Shown piece by piece: positions 20,991 through 32,800 of a stretch of 64,000 nucleotides of DNA. The notes below the pieces were generated by a model. It was not told the DNA's origin and did not search any database. It saw only the letters and a list, made by a program, of their open reading frames with translations. How positions within the stretch are numbered: position 1 is the first letter of the stretch; the number at the start of each line of letters is the position of its first letter. A program made the translations under genes and the position numbers. Origin of the DNA: Thereva unica (Eukaryota; Arthropoda; Insecta; Diptera; Therevidae); the NCBI GenBank assembly GCA_949987705.1, contig OX465284.1, positions 106,375,163-106,439,162 on the forward strand, given 5' to 3'.

Positions 20991-22827
20991 AAAGGAAAAT
21001 CACAATGGCAGATGATATAGCGGCTATATGTTACGCTTCATCGATCTTGATTCCCGGCCAGACTCTATTGTTTAATCCAATTTGTGTAGATTTGTGTTTT
21101 TATTCCATTTATTCTATACTAATTGAAACAAATAAAACCGTCAAGTACTTCAACTAAAGAAAACCTAACAAGAAGTAAAAACATTTCTCTTAAATACCAA
21201 CAAAACATTCCAACTCTCCTAAAAGCCGCTAATTTACGAGATATTTTCATAGCAGCCACACAATGTAATAGCACAACTCATGGTTCTATAATAATAAATA
21301 AGCGGCCAGTTTTAGGCCAAGTGAGAGAGGGAGAATATAGAAATGACACAAGTACCCACTTAAGTTTTTCTAACTGAACAAATCCCAGGACATGATTGCG
21401 TTACTTAATAAATCCCAACGTAGCTGGAGAGCCCGTTAAAGTATATCTACGCCAGCTCATCTTATGTTCCTTTTTATGTACATATATGTAGATATATAAG
21501 TAGAGTCAGGATGTATACATATAAGCATATATGTTACTCTCAACTTTAACTCCATGTGAATACTAGTAATTTTGCTGTGACCCATTTTCATCAACACATA
21601 TATAACATATAACAATCACAGCAGCTGAGACGACCTGAGATAAACATGCAATTAGACTTCGCTCGAATGAAAGTACAAAATTAGCTGGTAAGGAGCTAGG
21701 ATGCCCCAGATTCATTCGCACACAATACATTCTGCCTTGCTCCTTTATGTGTCACTCTACATGTCAACTTAATTAAAGTTATGGAGCCCCTTTTACTTAT
21801 TAAGCGCAGGACGTGCGGATACCGTTGCTGCTGGGGTATCCACCAGCTCTTTTAAGCAACAGCATCTTCCTCTCGGTAGCCACATTTGAGATGGATTAAC
21901 TAGCGCTTGGGATTCCGGAATTAAGTCGTGATATGTGAAAATCTCGTTGTCAAGCTTGTGCAGCAGCAAAAAAAAAATAGTAGTAGAGATTATAAATTAT
22001 TATACCATAATCTTTGACTCGTCTAAAACTATACCTTTTTCAACAGAAAATTTTACTCATCTGCAAAATGCGCACACACCGCACCTATTGCACACCGCAT
22101 TCACACAATTCAGATTCCGGGACCTTTTCCCTCTTTCAATTACATCTACTTACCCACAATTTGTAGCCACAATTACTGTGTGGATTTAATCTTTAATTTT
22201 AATCCTTCTTTTCCTCTGCAGTAGCACTAGGGCAGAGAGCTTGTGCTAAAAACAGGAAAGAGCGAGAAAATGGCGGCATGAATTTTACAAAGCATATATA
22301 GCACCACAATGGGAGGTGGTAGCGGACGTCTATTGTGTAATAGAAACACTAAAAAATTTACAACACGTAAAATATTAAGTTTGTTTTCCCTTTGGAAATC
22401 TGTTGCACATGTGGCCAGGGCCAAGGGTCAGGGTTCAGTTCCGACCACATTGTTATTGGATTCCGGTTTATTGTTCCACCTTCAGCTACAGTTAAAATAT
22501 CTGGGAGTGTTGCAATAAAATAAAGGAAATTACGTAGTGCAGAAAATACATATTCAGATTAGTGGGGGAAAAACGAGTTGGTCGAGGTAGAGATGGATGA
22601 CAACATCGCACCAGCACCAGCTCAGTTCGTTATAAAGTTAAAAATAATTTACGTAATTTAGTTATGAATATGCAAAGGGAATTGATTGTACGAGTGAGTG
22701 TTAAATCACTATCATCATCATGATGTTGGTAGTTTCTTAAAATCTGTGCTCCTGTCTTTTATGTAGAGTGTGCTACTAGGATGATAGAGGTAGAAGTTTT
22801 GTTTTAAGGGTATTAGGTAAAAACATT
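20991..22827. other. AT-rich spacer, no gene seen
   Basis: Open frames at 21123-21377 and 21935-22189 (+) and 22227-22518 (both strands) have no recognised domain. ATATGTA-rich simple sequence lies at about 21475-21610. Confidence 0.5.
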
Positions 22828-23110
22828 TTACCTCTAACACATTTTAATCCCTACTTCCAATTATTAAACTTTAATGTGGTATAGATTAAGCTTTTAACCC
22901 ATTTAATGATGAATCTTTTCGCCTGCATAAATTTCAAACCTCTTAACTTCCTTTTGTGTCTAATCCTTTTACTTAAAAAAATCAAAAAAAAAGTCTTATA
23001 AAACATTTTTATTACCCCTTCACAGGTAATAAAAGGATAATAAAAAGGTCATAAAAACAAACCATAATAATGATCAATTTGACATGTTTGTTCAAAGTGG
23101 ATGGATACTA
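22828..23110 (+). repeat. Dispersed GGTAATAAAA repeat, copy 2
   Basis: CTCTAACACATTTTAATCCC, then about 160 bp later GGTAATAAAAGGATAATAAA and CATAAAAACAAACCATAATA. The order matches copy 1 at 20766. Reverse-orientation relatives lie at 55828, 55985 and 56280. Confidence 0.55.
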
Positions 23111-23334
23111 AATGCTTTCCGATTTTGTAAAAATTTTAATTGGGCCTTCTTTTTCCGTGTTATATACAGCTTTCACTGGTCCTCTATCTAAAGGAATTGT
23201 GTTTAATATTGTAAGTTCGTAAAGTGGAAGATTAGTTTAAAATTGTGTTTTTCTGTCACAGGGTAAATTTCGTACCGGATAGTGGAAGATATTTCAGAAG
23301 TAGGAATGATGCGAAAAAAAAATTAACTTATACA

Positions 23335-23525
23335 GCATCCTCGAGTTCAAACGCAAGGCCCATAGACTCCTCCTCATGCATCCTACAGACTGCCCTTAAC
23401 CTATCATAACCTTTTGCCACCTTCGAGCTAAGTTTACAATTTTAGACTGTATTTAGACTATATGAAGACAGTTTGGCGCAATAGACCAATGAGGTCGTAG
23501 TGACGCCCTTGTTAATAAAGAAGAA
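23335..23525 (+). mobile_element. Non-LTR 3' tail with GAA-rich end (RLW family)
   Basis: YSILEFKRKAHRLLLMHPTD aligns with the ELKRRAHRYLLMHRDP segment of the minus-strand element at 46010-46261. It is followed by about 130 bp of 3' UTR and the terminal TTAATAAAGAAGAAGA. Confidence 0.6.
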
Positions 23526-25900
23526 GATAGATGATCACAAGAGGGAGGACATTCAATCCTTGAAGTTATCTGCGGAGCGAAGCCTCATTATTTTGTTTGA
23601 CCAAACAAATCTAAAGGGTCAATCTTTAGACAGTGTGCTGAGGGCGTCAAGGGGCCTAAGAACCTAAGGATTGATTTGATAGCAATATACCGTTTTCGGT
23701 ACTTTTTGACCTCGATACTTCCACTGATAGGAAGAAAAAGAAGAAAGGTATATTCTAAGCGCTATGCGCTTACCATAAATGATTAGTGAGAGCCTTCAGC
23801 AACCTTCTGGACCGCAACCATTATGAGCTTCTAGAAAGCATACACCGGGTGAGACTACCACTTCGCTGCCATTGCGCGCTTACTCGAATCATCGACCTTT
23901 GGTATGGTATTCTGACAACTTAACCGTAAGCCCTAATCTTTAAGCTGCGGGAGGCATGATAAATCTAATGTTTTTATGGCCCAGTCGAAGTTCAAGCTAT
24001 GATAGAGAACTAGTAAGACAATTTTATGTGTTATCAGTGTCTAATTAATGTGTAATCTGCAGTCAATTACTGCTTAAACCTGAAGTGGACATTTAACTAC
24101 TGTTTACAAATTTCCCTTAAGTATGGATACGGTTTCTTTAGAGATGTTGGCTCGATGTTTGTCGATCTGCCTAACCACATGCATCCTATTACTAAAACAA
24201 CACACATTACTATTCATTACAGCTCCTCAAAAACTCCCAGATATCGAAAACGAATTAGCTTCACCACTACATGAAATTGTATTTAAACAGATGTCATGCA
24301 TAATGTATTCTGGGTACCAATTCAAACCAATAATGTCGATATCATTACACCCATAGCGACCATGTCGAATGTGTCTGTCCACCCCCAGTCATCGGAATCT
24401 GCTTAATTTCAATAAAAGCATTAACGTTCTACATTTGCCATAAAGGGGTTGCCCACTTGAACTCTGCAGCACTGTGACCGCAACCAGTGCCACTTGTAAT
24501 ACGCTTATCAGAACAAATGCACCTAAATGGAAATCATAACAGGTCTAAAGTCAAACCCCCTAGTCAAAGCGCAATAATTAGTGACATGTTTCGTGATCTG
24601 CATCATACATACATTTTAAGCCGCCAGTAATACAAATAGATGGCAGATGGCCATAGTGGTCACTAATCAATTTGTAAAGTTTACATTTGGTCATGATAGA
24701 GCACATAGAGAGGGCATAGCAGCATTTTACAACGATTTAGATTCAAAATAAAATAAATTCATTTTGTCAATGGCGTAATGAGAGAATTGCATTCGTTTTG
24801 GGGTTTTTCTGAGTACATAAATCGGGCTTGATGTGTCCTGCTGATATAGATGAAAACTAATTTATTGGTTGTATCTAGAAATTTATTGGATGTTTGTGTT
24901 AGGATTTTTCGCATCAGCTAATTTCAAAATATTCTAAATTAATGCCCCAATAAATTTTAATTACGTGCACAAAATAATAATTATGGCAATTAATTTTTTT
25001 TATTCTAATAGAACAAACCTTAATGGGTGCTTGTTTTATAGAATTATTATCATTACTGCAAACACAAGTCGATTGAAACACGGCACAGAATTTATAAGCT
25101 AACAATTAGATAAATTTGCCCTAAACAAATATAGTCTCACAAATATTTGAGAGAAAATCAACAAGAACGTTTCATCTCAAATTGTATTCTGTCGAAATTC
25201 ACATTTCGAATGTCACGTAGCTAGAAAGGTTCAGTCCATATCGAAGTCGTCACGTATGATATGCGTCCTATTCAGGCTCTTGATGAATGAATCTTGTGGT
25301 GGCTTTTGTCGGTAGTTTGGCAGCCTATATAGTGGCAGGTGGTAGCATTTTGAATCTTGATGATAGACAAGTAACAACTGCCACAGATTCGTGCATTATA
25401 TTGTCGAAATTTGAAGTCTATTCATTCAGAGGTTTGAGTTGAAATTCTCGTGAAGTGATTTTTTTATTTGAATTGGAAAAAAAGGAAGATTTTAAACCCC
25501 TCGGTATCTCACACCTTGTCAATTTTGATGCTTGATTTTAATAGAGTTCTTTCCACTTGTGTTATTTGATATGATAAAGTTGAGGACAAAAAGGCAAGGA
25601 GGGGAAGCATCACAGCAGTTCAGATCCGTGCCGGTGTTTAACTCTCAATTAAACAGTTCCTCCATGAGACGAAAAAATCACGAGCAAAGAGTCATCATCA
25701 GCGTCATCATCAAAGAGTCAGCATGAGTGTCATCATTATTAGTCTTTTATTTTGACATGCACATAAGTCAATCAGAAACATTACGCTAATCCAAAGTCGC
25801 GAACGCCCTTCGCAAGCGAATAGTAATAAGCTGATCCGCTTCATATGTAATTATACGCAATTAGTGTTTTTGCTTGTTTTATTTATCTTCCTGGTTCACT
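23526..25900. other. Spacer, no gene seen
   Basis: No recognisable element. A 17-bp hairpin TAAGCGC-TAT-GCGCTTA is centred near 23764. Open frames at 24123-24356 (+), 24914-25105 (-) and 25532-25726 (+) are unrecognised. Confidence 0.5.
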
Positions 25901-25990
25901 AACGATGGCGACAGACTTAGCAACCATAACTAGAGAGTCAAAAAAGTGGTGGCGGAGGTGGGATATACTTGGATAATCTCAAACAAAACA
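25901..25990 (+). mobile_element. LTR end and tRNA-Leu PBS, copy 6 (plus orientation)
   Basis: AGCAACCATAACTAGAGAGTC, then TGGTGGCGGAGGTGGGAT at 25947-25964 (two substitutions from the PBS), then ATACTTGGA. The flanks match the reverse complement of copies 1-5, so the repeat continues well beyond the tRNA-complementary part on both sides. Confidence 0.75.
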
Positions 25991-26119
25991 AAAAACCAAA
26001 TCTGTGTTCCGTCAAATCAAGCACCACCTTCCCTATTTTTCAATTTGGACGATTTTGTTTAATTTGCATGTGTGATCTCTCTAGTTTCTAACGGTGCAAT
26101 TGGTCAAATGCATGAGGAG

Positions 26120-26150
26120 GAGGCAGTGAGTCTCTCCCGCTCTCTCTCTC
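26120..26150. repeat. CT microsatellite
   Basis: A run of TCTCTC dinucleotides at about 26133-26153. Confidence 0.6.
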
Positions 26151-26458
26151 TCTTGGATGTTATATGAGTCATTTTTTAGCAGCAGGGTGAGTCCCAACCG
26201 GCAGGGCTAGCGGAAAACAGTCTTCTCCACAGCCGACATAGGCTGTGATGCCAACATTAGATGAACAAGAAGGTCCAACGACCGCTAGATGAAGACCCGA
26301 CCTAAGCGAAAATTTGGTACCCTATAATTAACCAGTTAAGCCGACGGGATGCCTTATTAGGGCTAACAGCCGACTAAGATGCAGCATGTGTTTCTTGTCT
26401 TTATGTTGTATCGGTATCGAATCGATCTAATTCGCAAATACATTTTCTTCAAAGACAA

Positions 26459-26600
26459 GTAGGTATTGGGGTGGTTTGGCGTGGGAAAAAACTGGTTTTA
26501 TGAAATTTAGGCCAGGGTTTTTACGACCAATTATAATAATGAATGGGCTATTACAATGACATTTATTGCTTTTCCCACGCGAAAACGCCCCAATACCTAC
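26459..26600. mobile_element. 142-bp palindromic MITE with about 33-bp terminal inverted repeats
   Basis: The left end (26459-26491) begins GTAGGTATTGGGGTGGTTTG then GCGTGGGAAAA. The right end, reverse-complemented, begins GTAGGTATTGGGGCGTTTTC then GCGTGGGAAAA; about 28 of 33 positions agree. The core is 75 bp of AT-rich sequence. The inverted repeats are a version of the dispersed 35-bp motif, which makes this the cleanest evidence that the motif can act as the end of a mobile unit. Flanks are AA on the left and AAC on the right, so no target duplication of useful length is visible and the superfamily is unresolved. Confidence 0.8.
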
Positions 26601-26984
26601 AACGCTTCTTCAATGCTAAAGAATAGTACGGAGGGCTATGAACCAGTATCCATAGTGGGACTTGTTTGTGACGCTTCGACTAACTGAGGATTTGCTATTG
26701 AAGGACAACATATTCCCAATCGCCAAAAAAGCCTCTCCTCCTTTAAGCCGGAGACCAGTCTTTTGAGTTAGAGTTTAAAAAACCAGGTTAGCCTGCTTTA
26801 ACGAGGTAGAAAACCACGCCATTAAATTAATCGCAAATATCACGTTTTTTGCCACTATTGAATTATTGATTCGTCGTAGGAATGTAGGAGCATTTACACA
26901 AAATTATTACGCTATTACTAAGGCGAAATAATCGCCCTTTGGCTAATACATAGTTTAACTTGTACTCATATAAGTATCTGACAC

Positions 26985-27230
26985 TTGGATAAGTACTTCT
27001 TGGACATGCTCACCAGGAAAATCTTTGATAAGTAATGTAACCTCTACGGTAAGATCTATGGGGTGGGGCAGGGAGGTAGGCCCAACCTCCACTGGGAGGA
27101 TGGCGCAAACCAGGACCTTCAGAGCTCAGGGATGCCAAGCTGGATTACATTGACTCAGTATCGGGACCGGTGGAGAGAGCAGTTGCGAGAGGTCAGGACC
27201 GGATCCCAGTTGTAGAGCCGTGAAAGATGA
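26985..27230 (+). mobile_element. RTE-like 3' tail, copy 2
   Basis: After an N-terminal scrap (MLTRKIFDK), the frame gives GQGGRPNLHWEDGANQDLQS, then MPSWITLTQYRDRW and REQLREVRTG. It aligns residue for residue with RRRRPNLCWRNDVDQDAQS ... NW ... REQLREAKT at 2280-2430. The 3' end is again GA-rich. Confidence 0.8.
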
Positions 27231-27339
27231 GAAAAATGGAATCTTATTGCTCTGTAAGCATTTTGGTTTTAAATTTTATATCTTGCAAGAAAATTTAAAT
27301 ATCCAGGGCCACTTGCATCCGACTGCCATATGGCGGCTT

Positions 27340-27500
27340 GAGTGTTGCATTTAAGCCAAAACGAAGCTTTTTGTAGACTTTGTTGGATCCTTAAGCCGAC
27401 CTAGTAATAATGGGCCAAAATTCATATGAGAGTCATTATAATGGTGGCAGCGGTAGGATATACTTGGAAGAAATCGAACAACTATAGCGAAATAATCACG
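27340..27500 (+). mobile_element. LTR end and tRNA-Leu PBS, copy 7
   Basis: The PBS TGGTGGCAGCGGTAGGAT is at 27442-27459 (one substitution), followed by ATACTTGGAAG. The upstream 90 bp (AAAACGAAGCTTTTTG ... TTGGATCCTTAAG ... CTAGTAATAAT) is shared with 30735-30830, so it belongs to the same element family, probably its LTR. Confidence 0.75.
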
Positions 27501-27559
27501 GGCTGTGAGACGTTCTAGAAATGGTTCGTTTTTAGTGACTGTTTCACTGACGGTTCCAA

Positions 27560-27925
27560 CCTTCGCCCCTACTAGTACTCAAATATGGTTCCGATAATTG
27601 AGTAATCACTCTGCCTTCTTAGATGTGTTCAGGAGGAAAATCCTTCGTATTATTGTTTGTTATATATCTGGAGGGGCGATTCTGGAAACTCTTGGTCTAT
27701 ACATAAAGTATCGTGGTTTGGTCAAGGTATCTGTATTGCATGTGTAAAGACAGCAGGACAGAACATCTAGTTCTCCTGTAGGAGTATGTCATACACCGGG
27801 ATAACCAGAACTTAGACGTACCGAACTAGATAGCATTGACATAGAATCTGGACGGGTGGTGGACGGTTTTGCGATAGTACAAGGCTGGATCCAAGCTGTA
27901 CAGCCGAATACGTCATTAAGTATAA
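27560..27925 (+). mobile_element. RTE-like C-terminal fragment, copy 3
   Basis: SAFLDVFRRKILRIIVCYIS resembles the VFERKILRxIxGP segment just after the reverse transcriptase. In other frames NQNLDVPN and a DGWWTVLR-YKAGS block follow, matching the tail of copies 1 and 2 at lower similarity. Heavily decayed. Confidence 0.6.
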
Positions 27926-29631
27926 ATGAAATTATTTAGGGGAATACATTTTTAATAAATATTTTTAACGATTTTTTTGCTTTCTTCCCTAATTCTATTT
28001 TCCTTAAACTCATTATTTATAAGAGCACCGAAAATAGCCTACGTCCTAGAAAGTTCTAAAGTTCAATATCCGCCCAAGGCTGTCAAAATTTTGTTATTTC
28101 TCTTTTTTAAATTATTACTTTCATTACCGCCTACCAAAATGTCTGTAAAATAATTCTCCTTGAGAATCTCATCCTTAATTTATCTACAAAAAAATAAAAC
28201 TTAAATCATTTATTTAAAAGCCTAAAACCATTCGACCGATTTGTAATTTAAAATTGTATTATGGAAAGAGAGAAGAGAGACAGATGGCCTCGGTCGTCGT
28301 CCTTACAAAAAAACATCGAAAATAAATACGAAAAACTTTTGAAAATATATATAGCCAATAAATCATTGAGTTGTTCTTGTGGTGCAAGGAGTTCGTTGGT
28401 ACCTCAAGGATTCTTAATTCCCGTACCCTAAAAAAAAAAAAATAAAAATTCTAAATCATTTTTAATTAACTTCAGTTTTTGTGATGGAACTATTCCGTTT
28501 TTTGGATATTAATCCTTGGACAATTTACAACATTTTTTTTTTGTGAAATCCCATTTTCATATAAATAGAAACTCTGCCCACCACAAGGCCCCCAATAGAC
28601 ATACAAAAAGGGATCTCGTTAGTAAAGGTCTGTTGCCTTCAATAAGTTCAGCCTTTTATTATAGGCTTGTGTACTGTAAGGAAGTCATTGTGATTTATTG
28701 GTAGCCATTGATAAAAATTTGCTCTCGAATTGGATCAATTTGTTTCGTTTGGTTTTTGACGACATCCAAATTACGAAGTTTCCCCGAAGGACCCATTTGT
28801 CACCATTTGACATCCTGAGGAATGTCAGATGAACGTGGATGATGCTACTCTCTCTTTTTCTTTTTCTAAAAAAAAGAAACACGGAAGCCTCGTCCTGTCT
28901 TTTCGTAAAAATATTTGAATACCGGATGAACAAAAAAAAAGAAACACATTGAAAGAAACACAACAAAAAAAGCAGAAAGGAAGGAATTTAAATTTCTTAT
29001 ACAAAAAAGGGTTGGGATCCTACCCTTATCGATGGCCCTTATCATAGCCACGAACATTCTTATCAATTGGCGCTCGCTTTATTGTAAACAACAGAAACAA
29101 CCAAGAAAAGAAACTTGTGCCTGTTGTGGGGGGCATATATAGTGCAAAATGGTATTTTATCAAAGTATTATTAGGATGTTTTCGGGGGGCGAGATAGAGA
29201 GTGAAATTCATGGGAAGGAACTTATTGTCTGGATTGTCTCAAAGAAGGAATAAATATATGTTTTTATTTTTTTATTTTATTTTTTACTGGAAAAGTGCCA
29301 AAAGGAGTTCTGTAGAAGTTATATGGGTTAAAGAGGCCAACAATAAATTTTTGGTGAATTTTTCAGTTTTTACTTTAAGCCTTTTTAACTCTTAAAGAGG
29401 GCGTAAAATGATATAAATTCACGCTCTTTTTATTATAGCTGAAATATGTTACAAGAAAAGATATAAAAAAAAATCAGTCGGAAAAAAGGGCTTTAAATCG
29501 TTGACTGGAGTATGGAACCCTTTTAGAGGATTATGGAAAACATCTTGCACAAAGAAAACCCAACGAGAAGAAGTCACAACTAATTTCAATTTTTTTGTTA
29601 AGAGATTTTTTTTTTAGAAATTTAGGAACTG
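27926..29631. other. AT-rich spacer, no gene seen
   Basis: Homopolymer-rich sequence. Frames at 28516-29395 on both strands are dominated by Phe or Lys from T/A runs and I do not accept them as genes. Confidence 0.6.
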
Positions 29632-29639
29632 CTTTGGAT

Positions 29640-30329
29640 CAGGGCCGGCGACTGGCATTTTTGCACCCGGTGCAGTATGCCATATTGCGCCCCCATCAGC
29701 TGTTCATTTTAGTTCGCATTGAAGTACAATGAACAAGACTCAAACACTCTATGGAGGCAAGGGAACAATTTTTCGCTTTTTTTTTTCTAAAATTTCGCCC
29801 GTCCAACTGCGCCCGGTGCAAATGCACCAATTGTAATATCAATAGATCTTGCTTACACTCGAATCTCCATTATGAAGGTCTCTATATGGTTCTCCAAGCC
29901 TTCATACATATTTCATAGGATAATATGTGGTGACTGCATTACATGTATTAGTTTCTGCTGTAGAATCTTGCATAAAAAAGAAGCACCTAAGCAGCCTTCC
30001 TGGATACAGAAATTGCTTCCCACAACTTCAGAACAGAGGCGATCCGCCGAGTCTTGCAGAATTAAAGATCTATAATAATACGACGAGTACGAACTACAAA
30101 TGAAGAACTATGGCACCGAAACGACGAGATGAGGCGAACGAAATGGAATTGACTGGCCACAACTTGCAGAAGACAATAGAAAAAGGCACCAACAATCTGT
30201 ACTCTAATGTTCTGTAGCTTTAGTACATGACAATGAAGGCACGGGAATACTTTCTCGTTTAACATCTTAATTTCTGAAATTGCGCCCAGTACAAGTGCAC
30301 CTTTTACACCTATGCAAGCGCCGGCCCTG
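29640..30329. mobile_element. Non-autonomous hAT element, 690 bp
   Basis: The element starts CAGGGCCGGCG and ends CGCCGGCCCTG, a classic hAT-type terminal inverted repeat. Similarity continues inward through the CACCCGGTGCA/GGTGCAC and TTGCGCCC/GGGCGCAA blocks for about 50 bp. It is flanked by an 8-bp target duplication, CTTTGGAT (29632-29639) and CTCTGGAT (30330-30337), 7 of 8 identical, the length expected for hAT. No transposase motif is visible inside, so it would need a transposase in trans. Confidence 0.9.
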
Positions 30330-30724
30330 CTCTGGATAAAATTATCTAAAAATGTTTTTTTTTGTTGTTTTGTTTTCACAGTAGTAATATTTCTAGCTTA
30401 AGCATCTTTAAACTAAAATTTTAAATTATTTCAAAATCCTTAAATTTTAGGGCTAAATCAAATTATGAAATTATTTTTTTAAGCATTCAGAACGCGATTT
30501 TAGCCAGTGAAAGTCGCCATTTAGTCGGGTAGACGGATTAACTCGGATTATTATACCATAATGCCGTGTCCCTCTTCTAGGGGAAACAGTAATCTTTAAA
30601 TTACATTTAGTAATCCCCATAATCTCTACTAAAAAGAATTACTTGTCTTAGTGCCTGCAGCTATCTCATTATAAAGGCTAGTCCTTCTTTTATTAACATC
30701 AAAAACACTGCAAACTGGAGTTGG

Positions 30725-31235
30725 TGCTGCATGTCCTTTCTTTTTGCCTGAAACGAAGCCTTTTGGAGAATTTATTGGATCCTAGGTTATGAGATGTCTC
30801 GATCGAGACCATCACACGATCTAGTAATTATTGATAATATGCAGTTATTTACTCTATGTATATTTATACTATTGTCAGGTAAATTAGACATTGTTTATGG
30901 GCACTAATTATAAACACAATCATGTTCTCATGTATTATTTATATTTCAAATAAAAATGCCATTTTCACTAACATTGGTGGTACACTCAGCAGCTAAATTA
31001 GATATTAGCAAATGCGGTGGCAGCGGTGGGATATATCCATCAATAAAAGTAAAAATGTAACCGATTGTGCAAGAAAAGTTAATGTGGTATATTGAGAAGA
31101 AAAAGTAAGCGTAAGCGAGTGCTAACAGTCGTTCAAGAAATTGCAAGCAGGAATTTACAGATAAAAAGATGAGCCTTGTCCTGGAAGAAGTTCGGAGCAT
31201 GAGATGAAAGAAGTTTGGAGAAGTACTACGAAGAA
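30725..31235 (+). mobile_element. LTR-retrotransposon 5' fragment, copy 8 (LTR piece, PBS, gag start)
   Basis: 30735-30830 matches the presumed LTR at 27350-27430 (AAACGAAGCCTTTTGG, TTGGATCCT, CTAGTAATTAT). The PBS is at 31015-31032 (first base C in place of T). Downstream, 31033-31210 aligns with the reverse complement of 11000-11188, the copy A leader/gag start, with an in-frame stop at its second codon. Sequence between 30830 and 31015 is not shared and may be a later insertion. Confidence 0.7.
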
Positions 31236-31239
31236 CTCC

Positions 31240-31690
31240 TAATGGAAAAAATAATTAATAATTGACGAACTAGCGGAGAAGCTTAATTTGGTCATTTAAC
31301 CGTTATTAGGCACCTTCATGCCATCGAGAAAGTCAGGAAGTTAGGTCAATGGGTTCCTTACTAACTTAGAGGGTGAACGTATGCTCTTCCTCGATATGTT
31401 GGCAAAGAATAACTCCGTTTTGATCAAATTGCGACTTGTAATTAAATATGTGAAACGTGGAAATACAAGCCTTCAAGAAAGTTGTTAGACAAAGAAAATA
31501 GGCCAGAACCCAGGCTAAAGCAGACCGTCATCTCCACTACCAAGGTGTTGCTACATGTTTGGTGGAATATGATGGGTTTAATCTACTATGAGCCTTTAAA
31601 CCCTAGCTAGACGATAACCATAAAAGGTCTATTGCAAGCAGTTTGAAAAAAAAAATCGACCAGCTGCTAACGAAGTAAATTTGTTCTCAT
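31240..31690 (+). pseudogene. Mariner transposase remnant
   Basis: DELAEKLNL, then VIRHLHAIEKVRKLGQWVPY (the second HTH region and the linker WVPHxL), then a decayed middle, then VLLHVWWNMMGLIYYEPLNP, the block around the second catalytic Asp of mariner (WWDxKGxIYYELL). That Asp is Asn here. Frame changes between blocks and an internal loss make it inactive. The order and spacing fit the DD34D mariner family. Confidence 0.85.
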
Positions 31691-31929
31691 AAGCAATGGC
31701 ACAAGAACTACAAATAGGGGAGTCTAACAAAAGTTTAAATCCCAAGTTAGTTTCTTTCTGTTACAAAGTTAAGGCTACTGAAAGAGTAAAAATGATTTGT
31801 ACACTAATCGAATGCGGATTGAGTGATGGATTCCATCTCTATTGTCGTGGGAGTCTTAGACCAATGGCAAAGAACAATAAACTTAAATTTCCCAACTGAT
31901 CTAATCGAGCGAATGAAAGCGTTGTAAGA

Positions 31930-32480
31930 AGAAGGGTACTATTACAGACTACTCGCTATACTACTTTGGAAGCCGATTCCAGGAAGACCAAAGAAAACAA
32001 CAGAGGGAGAAAGGAGTAGGGTCCTGCGGACAGGGTCAAAGTCATTCCACACCACTGAAATTTGAGCAGACGTCGGAGTAAATGCAAGTTTCAGTCCGGT
32101 GCAGAGGAGCCCTCACGAATTCTACAACTTTGCCGACTATTATTTCCTAGACACAAGGAGAAACACCTGGAATTTACTCGAGTTCACATAGCCAGGAAGG
32201 AAGTGTGGATCCAAGCTATCTTTTCAGACGAAAAACGGTTCTGCGCTGATATACCGGACGGATACCCATATTATTCCCATGTGGTGAAGTCAAACTTTTG
32301 TCGCGACATGTTTCTGCCATTGTTTACAAATGGTGCGTACTTTGTTTTATCTCTAATCAAAAATGATGAGTTCGATACCCCTGACTACTCATTTATCATT
32401 GAGTTCATCCTAAATACAAGTTCTGAGAATCAGAGGTGTAGACAATGCATGCACCTACGAACACTTAATAAGAGGCTCTG
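31930..32480 (+). pseudogene. Tc1-like transposase remnant
   Basis: PGRPKKTTEGERSRVLR (the GRPRKT hinge between the two DNA-binding helices), then a decayed segment, then ILQLCRLLFPRHKEKHLEFT with the catalytic-core block VWIQAIFSDEKRF and DIPDGYPYYSH. In Tc1 transposases the corresponding IFSDEKxFxLDGPDGxxYYW contains the first catalytic Asp, which is kept here. At least two frameshifts. The 140-codon frame at 32062-32484 ends in unrelated sequence. It lies directly after the mariner remnant in the same direction. Confidence 0.85.
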
Positions 32481-32775
32481 CTAACTAAAACATCTTTATC
32501 CTATCTGCCATTTAGGCAGAAATCCTAGCATTAAAGACTCTTCGGACTAAATGGAAGTTTTTTTGATGTAGGAGTGCTCGTTTCACGAACTGTGATGAAG
32601 ACTGCACCGACCACTAAAGGTATACAACAGGCCTGGTGAACTGCGAGCCGTTTATTCTTAGATTGAGTCAAAACCTAGCACAGTAAAAAGGATGTCAGGC
32701 CACCAATTGTCTTGCATCCTGCACCTGTGACTACCAAGAAAATATCGGAAGGGTAGAAGATTCCTCCTCCAAGGC

Positions 32776-32800
32776 TGGTGGCAGCGGTGGGATATACTTT
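32776..32800 (+). repeat. tRNA-Leu PBS sequence, copy 9, flanks not shared
   Basis: An exact TGGTGGCAGCGGTGGGAT at 32776-32793, followed by ATAC and a T run. Unlike copies 1-7, the upstream flank does not match the LTR consensus, so this is either a badly decayed fragment or an independent short insertion. Confidence 0.75.

Noticed and set aside
28685..29211. Phe-rich minus-strand frames that look like membrane proteins
   Set aside because: They arise from A-homopolymer and AT-rich sequence on the plus strand; no start context or family resemblance.
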